Below, piece after piece: positions 50,113 through 62,084 of a DNA stretch of 64,000 nucleotides (position 1 is the first letter of the stretch; each line of letters opens with the position of its first letter). The stretch is from Chlorops oryzae. Taxonomy: Eukaryota > Arthropoda > Insecta > Diptera > Chloropidae. The stretch covers positions 35,853,502-35,917,501 of the forward strand of contig CM035808.1 of assembly GCA_020466095.1 (NCBI GenBank), in the 5' to 3' direction. Below the pieces are notes generated by a model. It was not told where the DNA came from. It ran no database searches and was given only the letters and a program-made list of their open reading frames with translations. The position numbers were made by a program, and so were the translations under genes.

Positions 50113-50263
50113 CAGGGGCAGACTGGGGTCAAAGGGCCCACCGAGCGTTTTGAAAAATGGGCCTTCGTTTCATAAGAAAAACAAACGTAACAGCTAAAAA
50201 GCACATCGAACTGGGGGCCCACCGGGCTTTTGCCCGGTTGCCCATGGGCCCAGTCCGCCCCTG
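50113..50263. mobile_element. Non-autonomous hAT-type element, second copy
   Basis: The ends CAGGGGCAGACTGGGGTC and GGGCCCAGTCCGCCCCTG are inverted. Flanks are AAGTACAT (50105-50112) and TAGTACAT (50264-50271), an 8-bp duplication with one mismatch. Internal blocks AAATGGGCC and AACAGCTAAAA match the element at 6291-6535, as does GGGGGCCCxCCGGGC. At 151 bp it is shorter than that copy by an internal deletion. Confidence 0.85.
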
Positions 50264-50630
50264 TAGTACATACTATAGTATGAAGTTAAGACAGTATGCG
50301 TTCTTAGTAGCTCAAAAGCGGAGCCCTTTCAGAGGTAGCGGGATCTTATGGTTTATACAGGCCTTGCTAATCTACATACGTTAAAGTAGATACGCTCATA
50401 TTTAAACAGGGCCGTAGCGAGAGAAAAAGTGCTTTGGTTGTGCTTTCATCGGCCACAGTGGTATATTGAACAATTATAAGATATTAAATTTGGAGGGGCT
50501 AGAGGAAGTTTAGAGAGTTTTGGACCCAAAAAAAAATCCAAAAAATTCATGACGTCCGATTTCGATGAAAATTTATATAAAGAATAAGTGAAAAATTCTA
50601 AGAATTTTGGCGCTGAAATAAATAAAAAAA

Positions 50631-50698
50631 ACTGATTGCAACTAGTCCTTTTTGGACCACTTTGGAACTAGACCCAAACTAGACTAGTTGTAATCAGT
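50631..50698. repeat. Short inverted repeat (hairpin)
   Basis: ACTGATTGCAACTAGTC at 50631-50647 pairs with GACTAGTTGTAATCAGT at 50682-50698, leaving a loop of about 34 bp. Two AAACTAG-type motifs lie in the loop. Confidence 0.7.
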
Positions 50699-53219
50699 AT
50701 TTTAAAAATATATAAAGATTATTTAAAATTTACTATTTGAAGACCCTTTAGAAGCAGCCAGACCAAGATATTGTATGTCAGGCTGGGTATATGTGAATAT
50801 TACAAATACCGTTACAACCTCTCGATTTCATTTAGTTAACTTGAAATCGGTTTGTAACTAACGAAGCCAAAGAAACCCTCAACGAGGTTAAAAACATTCA
50901 TCGGTAGCACGATAAAATTTCGTTTGGAAATAAAAAGGAAAAAAATGCAAACAAAAAACAAGTGACATGCAAATTAGTTTTGTTTGAATGACTGACAAGT
51001 TGTGAAAATGCAATAAATTGAGCGAAATGCGGTAGGCACGTTGGCAGCACAGAAACTCAATTCGAGGCAAAAAACAAAAAAACAAAATAAACCAAATCTG
51101 AATTTATCAATATGAGTTACAATGCCCAGCGCCCTCGCCGGAATCGCTCGAATGGCATTGAACTACGCGCATATGATTTAAAATGCAACCGGAATAATGC
51201 CAATCACAAAAATAGACCGAATTCGCGACTGCGAGTCCTTGCGAAAACTAAAGCCTGCGTCTATTGTTCGAACGTACCTGCTAACACTGCTCATTAGTTG
51301 GTTTTGTCAGTGCCATTCCTCAAAGAGGTACTAAGAAGCACATAAATCGCCTGCAGTGGAAAGAGTTGAGGGGAATTCAGGACTCAGTCGACGACTGACG
51401 GCCACCACAAAAATGAAGCAGCAGTAGTGGTAGCAACCGATGGGCAAACTAAAGACTAGGCAAGGGTTCTTCTCGGGACTCTTAATGTCTTGAGAGAATC
51501 CTTTTTCTTTTTGTGCTATCGGCGACCGTCGTCACTGGCAATTTCAATAACAAAAGGCTTCAAAGTGAAAAGTGAGTCACTGAATTAAGGCATTTCAAGG
51601 CCATGAACGAGTTGAGGCCAGTGGCTAGCAGGCCAGCTGTTTAACCGGAGCAATCTGCCGAGAAACGAGGGCGTGCCACGGGAATTGCCGTGGTTCGACT
51701 GGCACACCAAAATTACAATGACCTACACCGACTGCAGTGTGAATTGAAATGTTAAAATAGGCAAATGTATTTTTTTTCCATGGCAGCTCTCGCATCGAAT
51801 CCTTCTCATCAATTAACGCGTCCGTTCAGTCCTCGTCTGTTTGTTTGTTTGTTTGTTTGTTGTGCCAAGGCAGTTCGCCTACAAATTTAGTTAATAGGCT
51901 TAGTTGTACCAAATTGCTTTGACTTTCTTTCAAATAGAGTAGGTGTGGATCTAACCAAGGATCTATACGGATCGTGGTTAACGGGAAATGTGATCCTTTG
52001 CTGCGACATACTCGGCTCGCCATTATACTTATACCCTTTCGTATTCTCGATTCGTTTCTGGGGAAATTCATTTGCTATTTATGCATTAGTGAGAGAAACG
52101 ACTCGAAAATTCGATGCGCTCTAAAGTCAACAAATCTTGTTAAAGCATTCTTCGGATTATTTAGATGAGCAGGCTTAACCCTTCCCGCCTTCGGTCAAAA
52201 TAGAAACGTCCATATTCCGTTTCAGAGAGCAACTACGTGGAATGCAATTAGTTCTGTTTTTCAAAAATATTTCCTTAATTCCTAAATTCCGCTAAATCCT
52301 AATGCCTGATGTGCTGGATCGACTGACCGCATGTGGACTTTCCGATGGAAATATGCTTAATTAACCCTTTTACTCCTCATCCCAATATGCCAATAGCAAA
52401 AAAAAAAGGGTTGTAAATATTTGTCAATTCAATTAGCTTAAAATAGAGGATTATCTTTTGGGACGAATCGCAAAGTGTTGTTGTTTGGAGTGCTCGTTCG
52501 ACAGTTTGCTCTGCTCGTGTTTGTATTGACGAAATCGTGGCGCTGCATTAATTCCACTGGACAACGTTCGCATCTAGCGGTCACTTTTATTTCAAATTAA
52601 CTTTCACAACAAAGACGGAAATAGATGTACACACACATGGGTGTATGCATGGAAATTTTGTGCTTTGGAAAAGCTAATTGAAATTTGATTTTTCCTAGCG
52701 ATAGCCTTGACTCTTGGCCGGGATAATGATGTGATTCACAGGAGCTAAATGCTGATGAAAAACGCCCACAGCGCCCTCATGTGGCTGGATTGAATTGAAT
52801 TGACTCTTCATGTGGTGCTTTTAATTAAATATTTTTCTTTTCAATAGATTGGAGTTTTTCATAATGTGGTGGAAATGCTCCCGAATTCAATACATAATAC
52901 ACTGCTTCCGTGCTGTCAATCATTTACTCACATGGTAATATTTAGGTATAGGTTTGCTGTATTCACTGCTAAATTCACGATTTTCTGATTATTGAAGTAT
53001 TTTAGTATGCATATTAAACATCCTTTAGAGATCGAATTTGATTTAATTTGTGGGCAGGACGATATTCCATGATCACACGCATTTTACCAAAAAGATTCTA
53101 AGTCACTCAGTCGCCTAGGGGGATGGATGAGCAAACAAACGAACGGATGATCCCGTCTTAATCTACTTTTTGATTCTGTTAGAAAAAAACACATTGAAAG
53201 TTCATGTGGTTGATGCCTT
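50699..53219. other. Intergenic spacer
   Basis: No gene. A (TTTG)5 run lies at 51837-51860. A 61-codon Arg/Asn-rich frame at 51112-51297 has no recognisable domain. Confidence 0.45.
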
Positions 53220-53227
53220 CTTCAGGG

Positions 53228-53630
53228 CAGAGGTGTTAAAGAATGCAATTAATTTGATTTAAAGTCAGTTTAAGTCACATTCTTTGACTAACTTTAATGA
53301 TTACAATCAAAAAAACGCATTACTGACTAAAGACTGCAAATTGCAGTTTTTAGTCTTTTTCGTTATTCATGACTAATTAGTCTTTTCTGAAATATCGTAC
53401 TGACTAAACAAAATTTAATGCAGTCTTTCCTGAACATTGGGACTGAAAGTCAGTGATTGCAATCAATGAATAACGAAAAAATGAATAAAACAAAGACTAA
53501 TTATTCAGGAATAACAAAAATGATGTTTTTTGCAGTCTTATTCCTGACTAACTAAAAAATGACTACAATCATTTTTCGGGCAATCAAAAGACTAAATATT
53601 CAGTAATGATTGCATTTGTTAACACCTCTG
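53228..53630. mobile_element. Non-autonomous hAT-like element with perfect 8-bp target duplication
   Basis: The ends CAGAGGTGTTAAAGAATGCA and TGCATTTGTTAACACCTCTG are inverted over more than 20 bp. CTTCAGGG flanks both sides (53220-53227 and 53631-53638). Inside are many copies of GACTAA/TTAGTC and GATTGCA in both orientations, a subterminal-repeat pattern that hAT transposases bind. Length is 403 bp, non-coding. Confidence 0.88.
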
Positions 53631-53869
53631 CTTCAGGGCTACCATAAGTTCTGTTTATGGCAAAATCTGCACGACGCGAAGGAAGAGGAAAGGTTTCTTA
53701 TGCGTTGGATGAGATCCGCTGGATCGAAAACTGAGGGTGATGGGGGAAATCTGACTCCGGATTCGTGATCCGCAGCCCGAAAAACACAAGCAAGGGTATG
53801 TCCCTTTTTTCAAAAGGGCCTTCTGTAACCACTGTGTGCTGGTGTAATCTTCTCAGTATTAGGGACTAT

Positions 53870-54510
53870 CTCCAATTCTGTCAGAAATGAAAAACTTCAT
53901 ATAAAAAAACGCTTCAGAAATGAATAAAAATTTTTTGAAGTGTTTTTTTTATATGAAGTTTTTCATTTCTGTTTCATGCCCAAAATCCAACATTGCGAGA
54001 GCCCGATGCGAGAGCGCGAGACGAGAGGCACACAAATTTCAATACATTCAATCACATGGGTCAAGCGCCAATGTATCGCACTGCGAGACCTCGTAGCGAG
54101 AAAATTTAGAAAATTTTTATATTTCTCGTCGCGAGGCAATTTGACAGGTTAATGGTGTAGCTCTTTTTTGAGTACTCGCTATTGGGCACTCGTTTAAACT
54201 AACTAAACAAAAACTGTTCACTGTTCCGTGAAAAAGAGCTTTTAGAATATTTCGCGAGCTTCGGTTCATTTTGAAAACTTTTTGAAAATTTTGAATTAAA
54301 ATTTAAACTCAAGAGATAGCGTATAATTTTTTTGAGTACTCCGTACTCGTTAGATTGGTACTTGGTTCAAATATTACATAGCTAGAAGCGAAATTATGAT
54401 ATCATCTGCGTGTCGCAAAACTCTCATTGAAAATTGAAATGCATCACGCACTCTCGCAATCGGGCTCTCGCAATGTTGAATTTTGAGCTTCATTTCTAAC
54501 AGATCTGGAG
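53870..54510. mobile_element. Inverted-repeat element with an extra palindrome in its left arm
   Basis: The outer arms pair CTCCAATTCTGTCAGAAATG (53870) with CATTTCTAACAGATCTGGAG (54491-54510). The inner arms pair 53981-54016 with 54449-54485, including ACATTGCGAGAGCCCGATGC. Between outer and inner arm, the left side alone carries a separate hairpin: 53882-53916 against 53936-53971 (GAAAAACTTCATATAAAAAA / ATATGAAGTTTTTCATTTC). The right side has only a few bases there. The middle contains CTCGxxGCGAG motifs. No coding capacity is seen. Confidence 0.7.
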
Positions 54511-54694
54511 AGAGCCCTTAAAGGACAAGAACTGAAAACTATGCTTCTATATTATTTAACTAGAAATTATTCCGAAAAAGAAAAAGTTATCGGCTTCCAC
54601 ACTTGTAGGTGGTTATGATGATGATGATATGGTGGTGAGAGGGACAAACTGTCCACTGACAATCAGGCAGTTTTGCCCATTTTGCCATCCCAAG

Positions 54695-54870
54695 CACCGG
54701 CGGATTAAATAAATTTGCCGCCCTAGGCAGTTGCTCATTTGCCGCCTCAGACAGCAGCCTAATTTACGCATTTGTATTTTATCTACTGTAAGCGGTCAGA
54801 ATTTGCCGCCCCTGAAAATTTGCTACCCTAGGCAGCTGCGTATGTTGCCTATATGGTTAATCCGCCACTG
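54695..54870. mobile_element. Non-autonomous hAT-type element with perfect 8-bp target duplication
   Basis: It begins CACCGGCGGATTAAAT and ends TTAATCCGCCACTG, inverted. ATCCCAAG flanks both sides (54687-54694 and 54871-54878). Internal GCCGCCCTAGGCAG and CCGCCTCAGACAGCAGCCTA blocks recur at 62906-63083. Length is 176 bp, non-coding. Confidence 0.88.
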
Positions 54871-54878
54871 ATCCCAAG

Positions 54879-57800
54879 ACTTGTTGGTGGTACTCAAGCA
54901 ATTTAATACCTTTCAGCACTGACTAGCGAGTAAAAATCAGTGTATAAGCCCCTTTATAAAGTGAAAGCCCCATATTCGGATTCGTAAATATCAAAGTAAG
55001 GTACTCCAGCCAAAAATGTTCATGGTCTTAATAAGGCCCGATTTTCAAAAAACATATTTCTAGCACTCCCAGCATAATAATTTTTGGCAAATGTTTTAAA
55101 ACGTTTAAATTTCGCACCCTTGCTAAAAAGTCGGCACAATTCAAAATTTTTTTAATCAATTTTTTTTATGTTCGATTTAATTATTCTGAGAGGAAACAAT
55201 ACAAAAATTTCAACGCTTTTTTGACGTGCAGCGCGAAAATATGAAAGTTTTATTAGTCGTTGAAAAAATATTATACCCAACTTTAAGTAGCAAGGACGAT
55301 TTACTAACAAACAAAACTTTAATATTGCGTATCTCCACTAGGCTGAGAAATGTTATCGTCCAACAAAACTATGTGAAAAGAACTGTTGTTTAGATTCCTT
55401 AATTTAGGCAGAAGTGAAGAAACAAAGTTTCCTAAAAGTTGTGTATTTATTTTTTATAAAAGCTTGATAATACAAAATTTTTTTATCGGACTTTATTCAA
55501 AATAAAAAGGCTGTTCAAGAAAAACCCTGGCTTTGTTTTATTTGAAAAGAAAAACTTGATCGAAAAATTTATATTGAGTGGGATTAATAAGGCCAAGAAT
55601 ATTCACCTTGGAAATGGTTCTTGAAAAAAAAAGAAGGATCCTTAATATACCAAGCAAGTTAAAATCATGGGAAAGAAATTTTTGGCTATTCTGCACTCAA
55701 TGGGCAGCAGTTAACAAAGTTTTTTCATAATGATTTTGTCGACCATTTGAATATACAACGTATAGTTTTAATAATATTTTTGTAATAAGAAGTGTTGCAG
55801 AGTATTTATATTAAATATTTTGACTCAAACAACATGTTAAATGAAATAATAATAATTTTATTCTTCTTGTTGTTGTCCTTCATTTTTAGAGCAAAAGATT
55901 GCTTTAAGACATGAGTTCGAAATTAAAAAATTATTTAAAGAATATTTTAAAATGTCCATCATGCAATACTTTAAACACTTATTGAATTTTGCAAAAATTT
56001 TCAAAGTAAAGAAACAAAAGCAATTATTGCAAAGTCTAATTTTCACCATTTTGAATGTGAATTAGCAGCCATATATATTCTCTAGTACAATCCTTAAACT
56101 AAAACTTTTTGCAATAATTTCACGCAATGAGGGATGGTCAATTTATTCAATGCAGCTCTTTAATTTGTGATGAACGCCGCCTAAAATATGAAAACTTAAA
56201 CTTCACGATTATTTGCATCGGTATTTAAACCAGGGATGTTTAACCGATTTTAGTCTCAACGATTTTGGAATGCATAAATTTTTATCTGTATGATTACCGA
56301 ACCATTAACCGAAACGAATATTTTCACAGATTGTTTTGAAACCGATTAAATGAACCAAACACTTTTCGTAAATGGTTGGGTTCGTTTTACAAATTTTAAT
56401 TAACACTGTTCTAAACCTTCATAGTTTAGGGAAAATGGCAGCCATATTGGTATAAGGTACCTTCACACGTTAATTTTTTGCAACATGCAAGTGAACGCTC
56501 CATAGGACAAACAACAAAAGAATCGAAGTCGATATGCTTATGAAATTAGTAGCGATCCATCTGGCTAATATGAGTAAGGTAAACTGAACTAACTTCTTTA
56601 TTGTGTAATTTTAACACCTAAATTAAAAAATTGCATTATTAAGTATAGCACGTATTATACAAGTTTTTTCAAATTGAAAAATTACAGACCATGAACTGGA
56701 GCAGAAACCCTTGATTCAAAGAAGTAGAAAAACCATTTTAACGAACCAATCCAAAATTTCAAATACGATTCGATATCCGCCGAACATTTCCGAGGCAAAT
56801 TTGATCCATCCCGGTTCATCGTCCTGAATTCAATTAATTTTAACGTCTATCATATTGTTCAACTGCTCTTGCTTAAATTATAAAAGGAAGTGTAATACAA
56901 CAATGTATCGTTTTCTCATAATGTTTTAGTATATTCTAAACATTTCTCGCCAGTGGAGAACTAAATATATTAAAAGTTTCGTGTTTTCGTCTTTTTTTTC
57001 ACGTTTGAAAACACATTAACATACGAAAGAAATTGTTAGAATTCAGTTCTTTTATTTGTTTGCGTTTGTGTTTCGTTTCTAAAAGAATGAAATGAAACGA
57101 ATGGCAAACGTTTAATTACATTTCTTTTCGTTCGTGTATAATTCTCATTTGTTTTATAAAATAGGACATAACTATAAGTTATTCATTCATCTTAGAACTT
57201 TTCAAGCATTGCGAAAGCAGTCACGACAACGGAGTGACGAAATCGGATGAAGTCCATCCGATGGCTATTTTTGGGGTTATGTTCAGCAGAGGGTTCTGTG
57301 GCCATTTGCTTTGAACGTTTAATAAATTTCTTTTGACATTTCTTCTTTTATGGGTATTTTAGAAAAATTTTTTTTATTTTAAAAATCATATTGTTATTTT
57401 AATTATGTCCGTGGTTAGTTCAACAATTTAAATTCAAATCCATTTTTGAAAATTATCATGTCAATTCAACGTGAAATATAGTTGATTCAAAAGGAATAAC
57501 TTTATTTTTTCCAACAAGAAAAATTTTTAAATTAAAAATATTCTTTGTTCAAGCCATTTTGTATGTTTTTCCTTTTGATTTAACCAGTTTTCTGGTTGAT
57601 TTTTTTCTCTGTGTATGCATATTAGTTTATTCTTATTTTCAGGACATTTTAAACTACAAGTTATTGAGTATTATAGAATATGAACAGAAAGTATCAGAGT
57701 GAATTTATAGTAATCATATTCCTCTGCTTTTATATTGTATATTATACAGCTCATCTCATCAAAAGAGCTGACCTGGCTGGACAAAACTCAAAATGAAGGA

Positions 57801-59093
57801 CCACGTGGGAGTCTTAGAATGAGACTGAGACTCTGTCAATTTTTTTTTTGTGCCATTGAACCGTGAAATTCTAAGCCTTCATCGAAAGGCTTATCACGCT
57901 AAATAAAAAACTACTTAAAGAAAAAATTAACTCTACTTAAAGAAAAGTCCTTGATGAAAAAAATTTAATTGCTAAATTTAAAATCAACATTTCAATAGTC
58001 TTTTTTCCCCACACTTTATCATGTCATCTCAGCTAATAGAGAAACTGTTAAAGCCGGAACACCCAACACGCTCACCTGCCAATCCATTCAGTGCAATGCG
58101 GCCAACAGTAAGGACAACTATGTCTCTTGTCCTAACACGATTACAACTACATGCATGTCCGGACATACCTTACATAACTTCCAGCGAATTTGCCAACTTT
58201 TTGCAAAATTTTTTTTTTTTGCTTGCTACCACTATGGCGTAATTTCCTCGCTTTGCGCTTGCTTGAGTTTTGCTCGGCAATTTATTTCAGCCATTTTTCG
58301 AATCTTTTCTTGCTTCGCTCCTTGTGAGCGCGGCAAGTACGATACGCGGGCGTGGTTGTCCACTGGAGTTACCAAACAAGTTGGGCTTTTTTATGGCCAC
58401 AGACGTTATTTATACGTGAGGTGGTCTCTTAAAAGCCCCCACACGGCATCACGGTGTGCACCAACGACAAACGATGATGGGGCCCAGTTCCACCTAACTA
58501 TGGCCGAGTATATGTACTTTTGGCCATTCGGGACGCGACCACCTTTCTGCTAGCATGCCGGCGTCTCTCTATCTCTTTGTCTGTCTGTCATGTTGGCAAG
58601 TTGCAAGCGGCAACTGTGTCAAGTGTTGCCCACTTGTACAAATGTACTATCGCACGGTCTGATATGCAACGGTAATCCACAACTCTTTTGCGTTGGTTGG
58701 TAATGGAAGTGATTTTATTGCATATGAGCATGAGCCTCCATGCACCCTCAATGTCCTGGACATCCGGTCTACTTGCTCACTGCACGATATTTGCGCGCTA
58801 CCGTCTGCCGCTTTCACTAGTTCCCTTTTTTTTTTTTGAAATCTTATTCCGATGCAGTGGGTGGGCGAGGAGTTCGCCATGGCGCGTTCCGATTAAAAAT
58901 TTTTCTGTAATTGCTTTTAGGGGAAATTGCCGTTTTCAGTTCAACTTCCGCCAAAAAATGAATTAGCAAAAGGACCTTTCAAGCAAAAACATCAACAAAA
59001 AGAGTTATATTTAAGACACTTTTGGTCATATGTTATAACTGTCGTTACTAACTGCCGCGGGCCTTCATGTAGAACGGTCTGCATAGAAGATGG
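54879..59093. other. Intergenic spacer
   Basis: No supported gene. The sequence is very AT-rich, with runs of T/A. The 58021-58560 stretch has a 132-codon open frame of mixed composition without a recognisable domain. CCAGGGATG at 56230 and CATCCCGG at 56808 could be ends of an old element, but the match is too short to use. Confidence 0.45.
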
Positions 59094-59129
59094 AGAGAGG
59101 AAGTGAAGATGATAGAAGAGAGAAGAAGA

Positions 59130-59173
<44 letters not shown>

Positions 59174-59290
59174 TAGAGAGAGAGAAAGAGAGAGAGATAG
59201 AGAGAGAGAGAAGAGTATATATATATATATAGAGAGAGAATAGAGATAGCGAGAGAGAGAGAGAGAGAGAAGAGAGAGAGAGACTGAAAC
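59094..59290 (+). repeat. GA-rich simple repeat
   Basis: About 200 bp of (GA)n with AAGA and TAGA interruptions and a (TA)6 interruption at 59216-59231. The minus-strand Ser/Leu-rich open frame across it is spurious. Confidence 0.9.
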
Positions 59291-60005
59291 CTTTTGAAAA
59301 GGAATGTCTCAAATATTGAGAAACGAATTCGATAATTTCTACGACGGAATGTATTCGGAAAGCATTTATAATTAAATCGTGGGAGTGATATATGAAGGTG
59401 ATTTCAAGGAAGAAAATTTTAATCTGGCGTGACGTCATTTGTATGACCAAAAATGATAAAGCGTTGAATTCGTATGGAACCATCCACAGTGCCATCATAA
59501 AAAAAAACAACACACATGCCTTGAAGGAATTCTTGGTTAACAATTTGAAAACGTTCGCTTTGGCAGCGATTGGGTTAATATAAGATGCGTTGGAGACGCT
59601 TTCTTTAACGTGTTTAAAAATTTCTTTAATCAAAATTTTCTTAACCCTTGTCTGCATGAAATGCTTTATAAGTGAAAACAAATTTGTTCGCATTAATTGG
59701 TTTTATTAATCCTTTAGGTACTGAATACTACTTTAAATAATTGGAAATATTTTTTTAAAGTAAAGTAAAAGTAAAGTAACCCTTTACAGCGTAATATATT
59801 AAAAAATCTTTTTCTCATTTTAATTTTTTTCATAAAAAAATACTTAAGTACATACGTTAGTGTGCGATATATGGTTTCATATTGGATGAAGGGTTAAGAT
59901 ATTAAGATAATATTAAGGCTTTCCCAAATTATCTAAAATATTATCTTTTCAAAGCAATATCACTTTTTAAAAAACTTTAATCAATAATATTTTTCTTAAA
60001 GTACT
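59291..60005. other. AT-rich intergenic spacer
   Basis: No gene or delimitable element. Several GTAAAGTA-type short repeats lie at 59757-59780. Confidence 0.5.
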
Positions 60006-60448
60006 TTAACCCTTTCAGACCTGACACTAAACTACTGATTTTTAAAAAATAATTTATATTAGAGTACAAAGTGTACACATGATATAGAATTTTTCTCTAT
60101 GTTAAAATTTAATAATTTTAGTATCCTCCAAGGATTTTCAGGACACGCTCAATTGCTCATGAGGTAAAAAATCTCATTTCTTTTTCGCCAAATAACTTCA
60201 AATCACTCGCTTTATAAATATTTATTATTTCTTTAGTTCAAATTTGTTCACTTCACGAGGTTTTCACTGATTGCATTCTTGTAATTGAAAACACAGCCTA
60301 CGTCTCTAGCTCATAAACATATGAGAAACGAAAAAAAAACTACAAAACGATTCACATCGGTAAAATTTACTTCCATTAAAAAAGGACAGAAAATATGAGG
60401 ATAGAAAATTACTCGCAGAATCGATGAATCAGGATCTGAAAGGGTTAA
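60006..60448. mobile_element. piggyBac-like MITE at TTAA
   Basis: TTAA at 60006-60009 is followed by CCCTTTCAGACCTGA. The other end reads TCAGGATCTGAAAGGG and then TTAA at 60445-60448. The terminal inverted repeats are about 15 bp. A TTAA target plus CCC-starting termini indicates piggyBac-type insertion. The internal 400 bp is AT-rich and non-coding. It differs in sequence from the TTAA element at 13604-13930, so it is a separate family. Confidence 0.7.
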
Positions 60449-61729
60449 GCTATTCTTAGACCTGAAAACAATTCGTTTTGGGTGTAGTTAAAATTCAACT
60501 AACGACCCAAAGTCTGACCGAAATTACGTGGGTGTAACCCATGGCGGCATTTTTTCCTAATTATCGCACGAAATAATTATGGACCTTTTTTGCTCAGAGC
60601 CCCAAAGTCTTCGGATAAAATTGGAGTGACGCGAACATGAACATGGCGGCCTTCTTCGTATCTATTTACATAATTCCACTTGAATACATGCAAAGGATAC
60701 AAACATAGGTACATACATATATGGTAAAATGTTTGCTGAGGTCAAACATTCCCGACTTTTAGGTTATAATCATATTTGAACATTTATTGGTACACGTGCA
60801 TGCATTACTGGCTGAATTGAAAAGTTGCCTTTTTCCTTCCCAAATTCAAGCATAATTGGGCGTGTAACGAGTCTAATTGAGTTTTTATGTTGAACGAAGC
60901 ACTTCGACAAGGAGTAACCGCGCTCATGGCGCTACACAGATTCGTACGTCAATCCTTCATCTTTTCGAACGACCGAACGGACGAACGGACGGACGAACGT
61001 GTTGTCTACAAGGACAGATGGGTCGCTAATTTTAGCCGCTGGCCATTACAAAAACCCATCCGTTTTGCTTTTTTCTTATTTTCGCAAATTTCTATATACA
61101 TATGTATGTACCTACACATGTTCGTATGACTACATAAAAGCTACAGCTATTGCAAAATAGACATACATAGGTGCATAAAAGAGAGGCCATATAAATATAC
61201 ATACATACATACAGTACATATGACGTAAAATGTTCGACGGAGGCGATTACAACGAGGTCACTTCAGCATGAGAATCAATTAATTTCAGATGTTGTAACAT
61301 GTGTTAATATCCTCTCTACTTCCGCTTTTTGCAAGTCGCACTCGTTTTTGCCTTAAGACACAAATTGCTTTCGAATTGGATTTTTGGCCAGAAAATTGCA
61401 AAAAATTTTCGGGTTTACCAGATTTCATTAATAGAAATTTAATATACGATGACCATTGCGATGGTTCTCGTTGGGGTTTTTAATAAGTACTGCGCGCAAA
61501 AGGATATGAACAAACGTCCAGAGGGTTGAAAGGCCTAATTAGGGTTGTGGAGAAAAAAAAGGAGGGTCTCCAATGAGTTCTTTTTCGTTTCAAGAGATTG
61601 GCGAATAAATTGACAATTATTGGATTGAAATTTCATTCATGATCTTGGGGAAGAATCGTCAAAAGTAGCCTTTCGAAAGGGTTTTCATAGAAGAAAAAAT
61701 TGTTCTTAAGAAAGTCTCAAGGATTCGCA
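60449..61729. other. Intergenic spacer
   Basis: No gene. A GAACGGAC-type simple repeat lies at 60970-61000 and ACAT repeats at 61195-61215. Confidence 0.5.
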
Positions 61730-62056
61730 CAGCCCTAGTTCTAAATGAATATTCCTCATGGTAAATTTTTTCTCCGCGAAAAATGTTTAGGTTAGGTAAG
61801 GTAAAAGTGAATTGTCAAAAAGACCAGGCATAGAACCAACGGTTCCGTAGCCATAACAGTGGAGATTTTCAAAACGGGATGTCGTTGAGTTGGGTTTTGA
61901 GGGAGTAACCTTAGCGTCAATAGGGAATAAATGTCGTCTTAAAAATGATCGAAATTCTTGCTTCTTTCATATAACCTTCCCATTGTCCTTGGAATGGGAG
62001 AATTTGTTTCAAATCCATATGGGAAAAATTCCCCGGTAATATGTAGAATCGGGCTG
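61730..62056. mobile_element. MITE of the CAGCCC family, copy D
   Basis: It begins CAGCCCTAGTTCTAAATGAA and ends AATATGTAGAATCGGGCTG, inverted. Left subterminal TTTTTTCTCCGCGAAAAA and right ATGGGAAAAATTCCCCGG match the same positions in copies B and C. Length is 327 bp. Confidence 0.65.
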
Positions 62057-62084
62057 TTAGAGAAAATGCTATGAAATATATACA

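Noticed and set aside
56230..56816. Possible element bounded by CCAGGGATG and CATCCCGG
   Set aside because: Only about eight bases match and no target duplication is present.
58021..58553. Overlapping 73- and 132-codon frames
   Set aside because: Mixed-composition random open frames; no motifs or supporting signals.
59640..59900. TTAACCCTT strings as a third TTAA element
   Set aside because: The candidate ends do not form a consistent inverted pair at TTAA sites.
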